Shown in pieces: positions 6,907-13,600 of a stretch of DNA of 23,966 bases. Numbering within the stretch: the stretch's first letter is position 1; every line of letters begins with the position of its first letter. Origin of the DNA: a virus; the IMG/VR virus record IMGVR_UViG_3300034120_000956, positions 1 to 23,966 of that record, one strand, 5' to 3'. The notes beneath the pieces were generated by a model. That model was not told the origin of the DNA, ran no database searches, and saw nothing but the letters and a program-made list of their open reading frames with translations. Position numbers and translations under genes: made by a program.

Positions 6907-8117
6907 GATTCAATCTTTACAACTTGATATTTTTCGTGAGCAACATGGTCACGATAGCGATTGCCCGAACGATTCCATGCCTCACCTGATCCAGACATGA
7001 TATCAATGATGCGCCCAATAGTGCCGTTGTTCCAGTCTGATATCAAACCCATGTTGTGATGAGGTTCTCGCAGGTTGTTCTGCATCTTGTGATAAGCGTC
7101 ATCTATGCTCCAAGGCACATACAGTCTGTTGGGATCGTTGGCAAAAGTTTCTGGAAAACTACGATATGCAGGATACACCACGTTGCACCCCAGTGTGTCT
7201 GCTTCACTTACAGTATTTGAAACCCAGTCCTGTAACGCACAGTTAAACAGCACACGAGTATTGTTCAAAAGCTCGTAGTACTGATTCTTTGTGAGGTTTT
7301 CGTAGATGCGAAGTTTGCCTTCTGCCTCCATACGGCGGGCACGTTCAATATACGCTGGATTGTTGGATCGCAAAGGTCCGCCACTGTAAATTGCAAACTC
7401 ACATGGTTCAGTGGTAAGTTCACCATACATTTCAATGAGGTCCATAAAGAAGCCAGGTTGCTTTTCTTGATCGAACCTAGCTGCGAAACCCACCCTCCGC
7501 GGACGGCTATCAAACGGCTGGATGTTTTCCAGTCCACCGATCCGCTCCAGTACTTCTGATTTGCCGAATGCCAGGCCACTAATGTTGTAAAGTGGAGCAG
7601 TCCAGCCAGCAATGCGCATGTGCGCGACCATTTCTTCGTTGGTAGCAAGTACAGCACCGCCTGAGAACGCCACAATCTCATTGACCATTTTTTCATACAA
7701 ATCCATCCAACGATTCAGACCCCATACATGCACAAAGTCATCAGGGTCAATGGCCTGTGCCAAACAACGTACATAGATGCGGGGCACTTGTTCACGAGGA
7801 ATTTGATTGATGATGTAGCCCAGGCTTTCAAAACCAGGTTGGAACATGTCTTCAAAGTAGATCACGTCCGCACCAGTGACTGTGCCGTTCTTCATCAACT
7901 GAACCAGATTCATCATTTGGCTCATGGCAAAGTAACTGCGTCCGTGTGCATCCAGCACTTGTCCTACGCTGATGCTTTGTGTGTTGTCAATGGTGGTGCC
8001 TGGTACATAAACCACATCCAGTCCACGTTGATCAAACACACGCCGATTCCACTCAGTGAGTTGCAGTGTGTAACGTTCTTGATAGGCTTCTAGGCCCATG
8101 TAAAATAGTTTTCTCAT
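6903..8117 (-). CDS. GT-B-fold glycosyltransferase (GT4-like)
   Basis: A 404-residue protein. The second half has the GT4-like features: RRVGFAARFDQEKQPGFFMDLIE (donor-domain start), EFAIYSGGPL, LTKNQYYELLNNTRVLFNCALQDWVSNTVSEADTLG, where a conserved Glu follows the acceptor/donor loop as in the E-x7-E region, and GCNVVYPAYRSFPE. The N-terminal half carries DVIYFEDMFQPG. The start is placed at 8117 (MRKLFYMGLEAY), where ATG overlaps the TGA of a short remnant reading frame. The frame runs 27 codons further upstream without a good start. A sugar transferase in the same operon as GalE is consistent. Confidence 0.75.
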   Translation of the reverse strand: MRKLFYMGLEAYQERYTLQLTEWNRRVFDQRGLDVVYVPGTTIDNTQSISVGQVLDAHGRSYFAMSQMMNLVQLMKNGTVTGADVIYFEDMFQPGFESLGYIINQIPREQVPRIYVRCLAQAIDPDDFVHVWGLNRWMDLYEKMVNEIVAFSGGAVLATNEEMVAHMRIAGWTAPLYNISGLAFGKSEVLERIGGLENIQPFDSRPRRVGFAARFDQEKQPGFFMDLIEMYGELTTEPCEFAIYSGGPLRSNNPAYIERARRMEAEGKLRIYENLTKNQYYELLNNTRVLFNCALQDWVSNTVSEADTLGCNVVYPAYRSFPETFANDPNRLYVPWSIDDAYHKMQNNLREPHHNMGLISDWNNGTIGRIIDIMSGSGEAWNRSGNRYRDHVAHEKYQVVKIES

Positions 8118-8206
8118 TTGTCTAATAGTCCTTTGGCTTTGGCAACATATTGTGCCTTGATCTTGTCCAAAATCTGTTTGGTCTTTTTCTTGCTGCACTC
8201 ATAATT
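8114..8206 (-). pseudogene. 3' remnant of an unidentified gene, in frame after a TAA stop
   Basis: After the TAA at 8207-8209 the same frame continues for 30 codons and ends in TGA at 8114-8116, overlapping the ATG of the glycosyltransferase (ATGA), exactly like the intact gene junctions nearby. The encoded peptide, with CSKKKTKQILDKIKAQY and VAKAKGLLDK, looks like a real Lys-rich helical C-terminus. No ATG, GTG or convincing start lies in it. It may be the tail of a gene whose 5' part was replaced by the upstream gene, or a stop-readthrough extension of that gene. Confidence 0.45.
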
Positions 8207-9088
8207 TTATACTTTCTCAAGTAGGTTGTAAAGTGTTTTGGAATCTGTGGGAAGTGTATTTAGACCATCACATCTTATTTCATATCCTTTGGATCGTAAA
8301 CGTTGCTGCACAATGGCCTCAGCAACAATGTTTATCGGTTCCCAGGATAAACTTTGATTAGTTATAGAGCAATCTACAATTTCTCCTAGCAATTGGTACT
8401 CATCAACAATATACTGTTGTGCTTGTTTCCAATTGCTTGCAAATTCTAGTAATCCCGGTTTTTCAGTAAGACCACAATGTTGTATAATGCTAGCAAAGGT
8501 AGAGTATGGATTGCTAAGAATGTCTGTATTTTTGATTTTAGCGAACTTGCTTGTTGTCTGATAGTAAGAATCTTGCCACTCTCTGCACCAGTCAACATAA
8601 AATAAACTAATCCATTCCCGTAGTTCCCAGAGTTGCATCTGGCTCCAATGGGTATATTCTGTATTCCAATTTACAATGTTGTGTTCATTGCTTCCGCAAA
8701 AAATTGTTAGGCCAATTTTAATCTTGGTACCAAATGCAATCTTGTGATACTGAAATAACATGTTTAATTCAGCATCTTCCAAACTGTTAGCATACACTAG
8801 CACACATGAATCTAATGGGTCAATATATTGGTCCAGCAGATTTATAATTTCAGGAAGATGTTGTTCATTAAACGGATAGATAGGGGTTGTAATTGTATCT
8901 TTCTGATGATCTGTAAAGAACTCAGAGATAGATTTGGTGTTAAGAAAATGTGCTTGTTTCTTAAAGGAATGCATGGATCCATCAGACTCTATTTGTGTAT
9001 CTAACTGCGTATATTCTTGAGTATACGACCGTAGCACAAATTCAATAGTAGAACCAAACATGCCTGGAACAAACAACACATGTATCAT
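8207..9088 (-). CDS. phage protein of unknown function, possible P-loop/sulfotransferase-like N-terminus
   Basis: A 293-residue protein. I do not recognise a firm family. It opens with IHVLFVPGMFGSTIEFVLRSY, a beta-strand followed by a Gly-rich loop and helix, reminiscent of the 5'-phosphosulfate-binding loop of sulfotransferase-like proteins. WSQMQLWELREWISLFYVDW in the middle and a Glu/Asp-rich helical C-terminus follow. The start is set at 9088, where ATG overlaps the TAA of the preceding small gene by one base (TAATG). A 31-codon upstream extension in frame would run through that gene and is rejected. The gene looks AT-rich compared with its neighbours, and an orphan gene tail follows it, so it may be a recent insertion. 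Confidence 0.6.
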   Translation of the reverse strand: MIHVLFVPGMFGSTIEFVLRSYTQEYTQLDTQIESDGSMHSFKKQAHFLNTKSISEFFTDHQKDTITTPIYPFNEQHLPEIINLLDQYIDPLDSCVLVYANSLEDAELNMLFQYHKIAFGTKIKIGLTIFCGSNEHNIVNWNTEYTHWSQMQLWELREWISLFYVDWCREWQDSYYQTTSKFAKIKNTDILSNPYSTFASIIQHCGLTEKPGLLEFASNWKQAQQYIVDEYQLLGEIVDCSITNQSLSWEPINIVAEAIVQQRLRSKGYEIRCDGLNTLPTDSKTLYNLLEKV

Positions 9089-9315
9089 TATTGTGTCCGA
9101 TAACCAGCAAAGCGGCGTGTGTCCTCGTCCCACATGTTCTTGGCATTTTTGCCTTGTGAGTACTTGTTGAACTGCTGCCATGCATAGCTCTTGAAGTTGT
9201 AGAGATCGGCCTCGTTGTAACGATAGCCGTAGTCCTGGCAGAACTCATAGAGTTTTTCCAGATCTTCAAACAGTTCGTTCACACGGGGATTAGATTTCAA
9301 TTGTGGCTTGGCCAT
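9088..9315 (-). CDS. small conserved-looking phage protein
   Basis: A 75-residue charged protein without membrane segments. It has an acidic helix (NELFEDLEKLYEFCQDYGY), then YNEADLYNFKSYAWQQF and a Lys/Asn-rich tail ending in FAGYRTQ. AAGGAAG lies about five bases before the ATG. It starts just after the stop of the T-fold gene, in the set downstream of dpdA. Function unknown; I recall similar short proteins in T4-like marine phages, but assign no role. Confidence 0.7.
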   Translation of the reverse strand: MAKPQLKSNPRVNELFEDLEKLYEFCQDYGYRYNEADLYNFKSYAWQQFNKYSQGKNAKNMWDEDTRRFAGYRTQ

Positions 9316-9324
9316 GATACTTCC

Positions 9325-9768
9325 TTAAATATTAACACTGAGTTGGGGGCGGTGAGTTTCATACTTGATCAGTGCGCCGTTTTCACCATCTTCGGACACT
9401 TCAATCCAGACTGCACGGTCTGGATATTTTTGTGCGATTTGCATGTACAAATCGTCGCTCATCATTTCGCAGCTCTTGAAGTCAAGAGCCAGGGTGCCTG
9501 TGGCATAGAGTTTTTCCAACCAGCGTTTGAACTGTATAAACTCAATGTCTCGGTCATTGTGTATCACATCAATCCACACTCTGAAGTGAAAGATATGTCG
9601 ATGTGGTGTACCTAAAAAGCTCACATCCATGTCATCGCCTGTGGCCAATGCAGGATCAGTGGCTGCGGCAGGATAGCAGTGAATGCCTTCCTTGCGAAAC
9701 GTGACCCAGATCTTGCGTTCAGCAGCGGTCATAATGCGTTCTACTGTTTCTCGTTGTTGTTGATTCAT
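9325..9768 (-). CDS. divergent T-fold protein resembling QueD/6-pyruvoyl-tetrahydropterin synthase
   Basis: A 147-residue protein, counted from the ATG at 9768 that overlaps the upstream stop (ATGA). The layout parallels the PTPS family: His30 in EGIHCYP, then PHRHIFHFRVWIDV with His56-x-His58 where QueD has its HGH zinc pair, then IEFIQFKRWLEKLY (family: M-D-F-x-x-L-K), then SCEMMSDDLY, which matches GCEGLADQLY of the QueD of this same phage, and a final VSEDGENGALIKYE, where QueD has V-x-E-T...A-Y. A separate, typical QueD exists at 2432-2935, so this is a second, diverged member. Its place two genes after dpdA suggests a role in making or remodelling the 7-deazaguanine. Catalytic function is inferred, not shown. 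Confidence 0.5.
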   Translation of the reverse strand: MNQQQRETVERIMTAAERKIWVTFRKEGIHCYPAAATDPALATGDDMDVSFLGTPHRHIFHFRVWIDVIHNDRDIEFIQFKRWLEKLYATGTLALDFKSCEMMSDDLYMQIAQKYPDRAVWIEVSEDGENGALIKYETHRPQLSVNI

Positions 9769-10274
9769 AATGTTGAGTCCTCGTTGTACTGATCCCAGTC
9801 TGTGAATGTTCGTCTTGACATTAGGCTGTGCAAGCTGTGTGTCCAAACGCCAGGATTGGTTGCGTCAAAATCGTTGTCATCAATCTTGATCATGGTGTTG
9901 TAGTTCCACAACTTCACATAAGGAACACTGATGCGAATTTGTGGGATGAAGTTGCGATACTCGCACAAACAAGTGTCATTGAAATCTTCCACATGTGTCA
10001 CGGGAATGTCCAGGCTGCATACATAACCCAGTTTCAAAAAGTGTACAATCATGGCGGACCACCGATCCCACTCAGTGGGCGTTTGTGGATAGAAACTGTG
10101 GTTGGCACCAAAAAATATGTGTTCTACTCCGCTTGGATGTTGGTCAAAATGATACACAATCTCGTCCACAGGTTGTATGCCAACTACAAATATTGTTTGT
10201 TTTCCAAATGCTGGAGTCTTTTCAACTTCTTTACCAAAGAAGAAATTGACATTGTCATGGCCTTCACGAATCAT
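9765..10274 (-). CDS. unknown protein directly downstream of dpdA
   Basis: A 169-residue protein with overlapping stop/start junctions on both sides (dpdA TGA/ATG at 10271-10274 and the T-fold gene at 9765-9768), so it is likely produced together with them. It contains a predicted alternation of strands and helices: IFVVGIQPVDEIVYHFDQHP, GVEHIFFGANHSF, YVCSLDIPV, EYRNFIPQIRISVPYV and MIKIDDNDFDATNPGVW. Many His, Asp and aromatic residues would suit an enzyme. There is no CxxxCxxC, P-loop or methyltransferase motif. I do not recognise the family. The operon context makes it a candidate accessory factor of the DNA 7-deazaguanine pathway. Confidence 0.7.
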   Translation of the reverse strand: MIREGHDNVNFFFGKEVEKTPAFGKQTIFVVGIQPVDEIVYHFDQHPSGVEHIFFGANHSFYPQTPTEWDRWSAMIVHFLKLGYVCSLDIPVTHVEDFNDTCLCEYRNFIPQIRISVPYVKLWNYNTMIKIDDNDFDATNPGVWTHSLHSLMSRRTFTDWDQYNEDSTL

Positions 10275-11905
10275 GTTTGGTCCTGTTCCAGTTGATCAAG
10301 TTTGTTGTTGTCTAATTGTACACTGTCGTCGGTTTGTTGATCAACCTCAGGTTCTTCGAAATCAAACAATGCGTTGAACTGAGTACGTGCGTTTTTGGTT
10401 TTTTTGCCTTTGAATCCACGTGTGCCCACAATCTCCATCCAGTATGTGTCATAGTGTTCAATTATGGCTTCTGCACTGGCTCGGTCTGGTGCTGCAAAGA
10501 TAGCTTCCACGATGTGTTCAAACTTGGCATAATCGCCACCATCACGTTGCATCATGGCAGGATGTTCGCCTGCATCAAAGCGTCGGTTGGCTTCTTGCAC
10601 CGCAGTCAAGTGCATCCAAACATTGTGACCCATCAGCAATGCATAACTGAAACTGTCCCAAGAAGTCTTGCCCCACTTGCCATTTTTGTTTTGATCAGGC
10701 AACACATCATACAAACTAGGATCTTGAAAGTTTTCTGGTGTAAGTGTGACGCCAGGTTTGGCAACACCCGGTTTGTAGATACAGATGTCTTTCATCTTCA
10801 GCATGTTGCTGATTGGCGAGTCTTCCCACCGCGGATAGACACCGTCGGCAACTACTCCGTCTGACCACTTGCGGGTGTCTGTGCTGTACTTTTTGTCGTC
10901 TGCTGACGGCGCCATTCTGTACGACCACTTAGAATCGTGCTCAAACACGTTTTCAAAATAGACTTGCCCGTTCGCCGTTGCAAGGAATGGACTAGCGCAA
11001 TCAAAACTAATAGTAAAATCAGGGTTGACATATTTTCTCACTGCTCGTTGAATAACTGTGAGTAGTACTGCCCACTCCAGTTTTGATGTGCCCAAGAAGT
11101 GCATCCAGTCATGAACTCCAGGTTGCAACAAGTTATCATATCGCAATGCTACCAGTCGTCGCAACACCAAATGCACATCACACATGTTCTGGCCACCCAT
11201 GCTCCAACCATCAAAGTGTGTGTCTGGATACTTTGCAGGATCGCAGTATTCCTTCATGGTATCATACCATGCATCGGCACTGGTATGATTGTCGCCTTGC
11301 AACACGTTCAAGAATCTAGCACCACCATTCTTCACACCTTTTCGATGACGCATGAAGTACTCGTTGTTGAACTTGGTAGCATCCACAGCTTCTTGCAGTG
11401 TAGTGATCTGACAGGCTTCTGATGCTTTCTTGTCATGAATAACCCAAGTTGGAATATCAAGAATCATTCCGTAGTCAGCAACATTGTCTAACCAGTTCAA
11501 GATCAACTCACGTTTTTTTTGAGCCTTGGCGCAACCTGAGTTGGCTTTCCAATCACCTTCCCAAAGACCTTTTGCAATTTGAAATCCGCCCGAGTCTCCA
11601 AGTATAAACGATCCAGACTCTCGGCTGCGTACCATGTCTTCGCTCCAGGCTTGTTTTGTAAGATCAAGGTTTGCGTGACCTCCTGAATACAAGCTCCAAC
11701 GATACGGGAAAAGAGCTTTGGTAGAGTTAAGCCAGTTAAGCTGCTCCATATCCTTAAGATTCGCAGGAAATCGTAACGGATCGACATACGGTTCGTTCCT
11801 TTGCTTGCCTATGAATGTGGCATAGAAGCCTGAAATAGCCGGCAGAAAAACAGCATAGTCTGACTGCTTGGCTGTGAGATTGTCTTGAACAACAGGTTCA
11901 GTCAT
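10271..11905 (-). CDS. dpdA: DpdA-like DNA 7-deazaguanine transglycosylase (TGT superfamily)
   Basis: A 544-residue protein. DSGGFQ (104-109) is the signature of the tRNA-guanine transglycosylase superfamily; D104 matches the base-recognition Asp. GMILDIPT gives Asp150, DGWSMGG (232-238) resembles the G-G-L-A-x-G loop, HFLGTS (269-274) matches H-Y-L-M-G, and ISFDCASPF (299-307) places Asp302 at the position of the catalytic nucleophile (FDCVMPTR in bacterial TGT). The C-x-C-x-x-C zinc site of bacterial Tgt is not visible. Phage members of this superfamily (DpdA) insert preQ0 or derivatives into DNA. The C-terminal region carries FNALFDFE (510-517), nearly identical to the end of the phage DNA polymerase, followed by an acidic Gln/Asp tail. 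Its ATG overlaps the clamp gene stop (TAATG). DNA rather than tRNA as substrate is inferred from family, length and context. Confidence 0.8.
   Translation of the reverse strand: MTEPVVQDNLTAKQSDYAVFLPAISGFYATFIGKQRNEPYVDPLRFPANLKDMEQLNWLNSTKALFPYRWSLYSGGHANLDLTKQAWSEDMVRSRESGSFILGDSGGFQIAKGLWEGDWKANSGCAKAQKKRELILNWLDNVADYGMILDIPTWVIHDKKASEACQITTLQEAVDATKFNNEYFMRHRKGVKNGGARFLNVLQGDNHTSADAWYDTMKEYCDPAKYPDTHFDGWSMGGQNMCDVHLVLRRLVALRYDNLLQPGVHDWMHFLGTSKLEWAVLLTVIQRAVRKYVNPDFTISFDCASPFLATANGQVYFENVFEHDSKWSYRMAPSADDKKYSTDTRKWSDGVVADGVYPRWEDSPISNMLKMKDICIYKPGVAKPGVTLTPENFQDPSLYDVLPDQNKNGKWGKTSWDSFSYALLMGHNVWMHLTAVQEANRRFDAGEHPAMMQRDGGDYAKFEHIVEAIFAAPDRASAEAIIEHYDTYWMEIVGTRGFKGKKTKNARTQFNALFDFEEPEVDQQTDDSVQLDNNKLDQLEQDQT
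10355..10378 (-). other. candidate sliding-clamp-binding peptide FNALFDFE in DpdA
   Basis: These 24 bases encode residues 510-517 of the DpdA-like protein, FNALFDFE. The DNA polymerase of the same window ends in FTSLFDFE (13600-13623). The C-terminal peptide of RB69/T4 polymerase, which binds the gp45 clamp, has the similar core SLFDMFDF. Here the motif is not at the extreme C-terminus: 27 mostly polar, acidic residues follow. Confidence 0.6.
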
Positions 11906-12627
11906 TACTTGCTTTGTGCTGGAAGGATGTAGTTGTACACTGCAACACCCGAGTCCACAGTGATCTGTGCAGCACCGTCATCAGAGATGCGCACGACTTT
12001 GTCTCCAGTCAAGTCCATAATGCTGGCAAACTGCTTGGCTGGATAGCTCCAGGCACGTTTGAGTTGCCCTGTTACATTGCCTTGAAACACAAAGTTACCA
12101 GCGTGAGTGCTGTGATCGCCAAAGTAAAACTTGAGATCGCTGCCTTCGGTTTTGACCTGAAAATTGGGTTCTTCAACGTTGGCGCTCATTTGCCACTTCA
12201 GTCGCTGAATGCTGGCATTGGTTGGCTCAAATTCAATGTGCCAGTTCACTGGTTTCATCTTGGCAGTTTTGAGTTTCTCGCTCACAATACCTGATGCCAT
12301 GAATCTATAGTTGTTCTTGAAGTCACCGTGTTTGTTTTCAAAGTTGATGCCATCAGGCTCTTCGGGTGTGCGTCGAGTAATAGTCAACTTGGCATCCTCG
12401 CGGTATTCTTGTAGATTCAACAGAGTCTTGAGTTTGGCAAGATTGGGCATTCCAAATGTGCCCACAAAGTCAGCCACAGGATTGTGGTAGTTGCCTTGCA
12501 CAACCACGCTCAAGTCCTCGGCCAGGCCGCTGATTTGAGTAGTTTTGTCGTCACCAACAATTTTCACAAGGTCAATACAACCAAGATCAAAAGTGTGTTC
12601 TACTAAGTCTAATAGACAGTCTCTCAT
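11905..12627 (-). CDS. 45: sliding clamp, T4 gp45-like DNA polymerase processivity factor
   Basis: A 240-residue protein, close to the 228 residues of T4 gp45. The pattern of short beta-strands with charged helices, the early FGMPNLAKLKTLLNL helix (compare gp45's D-L-N-G-F-L-G-I-L-S-L), and the late AWSYPAKQFASIMDL, DKVVRISDDGAAQITVDS and YNYILPA strands all fit a trimeric clamp. AGGAG (12634-12638) lies six bases upstream of the ATG. It sits next to the polymerase region and immediately before dpdA. It tethers the polymerase to DNA, and in T4 also serves late transcription. Confidence 0.75.
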   Translation of the reverse strand: MRDCLLDLVEHTFDLGCIDLVKIVGDDKTTQISGLAEDLSVVVQGNYHNPVADFVGTFGMPNLAKLKTLLNLQEYREDAKLTITRRTPEEPDGINFENKHGDFKNNYRFMASGIVSEKLKTAKMKPVNWHIEFEPTNASIQRLKWQMSANVEEPNFQVKTEGSDLKFYFGDHSTHAGNFVFQGNVTGQLKRAWSYPAKQFASIMDLTGDKVVRISDDGAAQITVDSGVAVYNYILPAQSK

Positions 12628-12658
12628 AAGTTTCTCCTAATGTTTAAGTATACAGGGT

Positions 12659-13600
12659 TTATTTAGATCTTGCAACGATTCTGGCTAGAGTTTGTCCGCC
12701 TCTCAGGGACACAATTTCGCCAGGACGTTGCAGTTCTATCCAGGACAAATCTGCTAGACCTGTGTGTTGATAAGTCACATCAAATCCTGCAGATTCGGCA
12801 ATTTTTACAATTTCTGATCCGGGAGTGTAGCACATGAAGTTTCGTTCTGCTAACTCTACTCCGTGTGCCCGATCACAGTTATTGTAGGTCATGACTATGG
12901 TACCGCCATAACGCAGTTTTTGGTATGCTTCTGTCAGGTACTGGCGGATCAATTCCATGGGTTTGAAATTGAAATAGTTATAGGCAAATATCAATCCAAA
13001 CTGATCGTTAGGCAAGCTGCCTAATATTTGTTCATGATCTTCGTTGATCACATACTGTCTCAAACGAGCACGGTACGTTTCATTGAATTGAAATACTGCA
13101 GGATCTATCAGTTCTTGCGATTGGTCCACAACATACAGTGGATCTAACGGAACCATTTCTTCAATAAATGATTCTCGAGCAGGACGAATAATCATACCAG
13201 GAACACGCCAATCAGTGTAGTTGCGAAGTCTGGTACGCAACAACAAGTTGCTGTCATCATCGATTGCCAGTTGCCGACTCAAAATGTGCTCGGTTGTTTC
13301 GTGGCACATTTCCTGCTTGTACATTCTAGTGCTTTCCTCGTAGTACGCTGCCTGATGTTTTTGTATAGCTGTATCTAGATCAGTTTTTAAACCATCAAAT
13401 ACTCGAATCAGTTGGTCAAACGATTCGTGCACCGAACTCAAACGCTTGGCAATACGGGCTTTATAGAATCCTACATCATGCTCTTGACTGGACACAATGT
13501 GATTGATTGCGGCCAGCTCGTGATCAGTTTGATCACAGGTCTGCTGTACGCTCACTGTGTCCAATTGATTACGATAGTGTACAATGCTGCTGAGTTTCAT
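12659..13600 (-). CDS. methyltransferase-like phage protein with N-terminal helical region
   Basis: A 313-residue protein. Residues 1-125 are mostly helical, with a likely coiled coil (FDGLKTDLDTAIQKHQAAYY). The C-terminal half looks like a class I methyltransferase core: YVVDQSQELID, ILGSLPNDQFGLIFAYNYFNF (the D-x-I/V motif IV position), LRYGGTIVMTYNNCDRAHG (typical post-motif IV loop with G-G-x-x-x-x-T), and AESAGFDVTYQ. The classical GxGxG motif I is not obvious, so SAM binding may be degenerate. The ATG overlaps the polymerase stop (GAATGA). Function unknown; placement between polymerase and clamp suggests a DNA- or replication-linked role. Confidence 0.55.
   Translation of the reverse strand: MKLSSIVHYRNQLDTVSVQQTCDQTDHELAAINHIVSSQEHDVGFYKARIAKRLSSVHESFDQLIRVFDGLKTDLDTAIQKHQAAYYEESTRMYKQEMCHETTEHILSRQLAIDDDSNLLLRTRLRNYTDWRVPGMIIRPARESFIEEMVPLDPLYVVDQSQELIDPAVFQFNETYRARLRQYVINEDHEQILGSLPNDQFGLIFAYNYFNFKPMELIRQYLTEAYQKLRYGGTIVMTYNNCDRAHGVELAERNFMCYTPGSEIVKIAESAGFDVTYQHTGLADLSWIELQRPGEIVSLRGGQTLARIVARSK

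Noticed and set aside
7265-7696. 143-residue minus-strand reading frame inside the GT-B gene
   Set aside because: A frame-shifted shadow of a well-conserved enzyme; no independent start signal.
10316-10864. 182-residue plus-strand reading frame opposite dpdA
   Set aside because: It lies wholly within a gene with clear catalytic motifs; Cys/Phe/His-rich nonsense composition.
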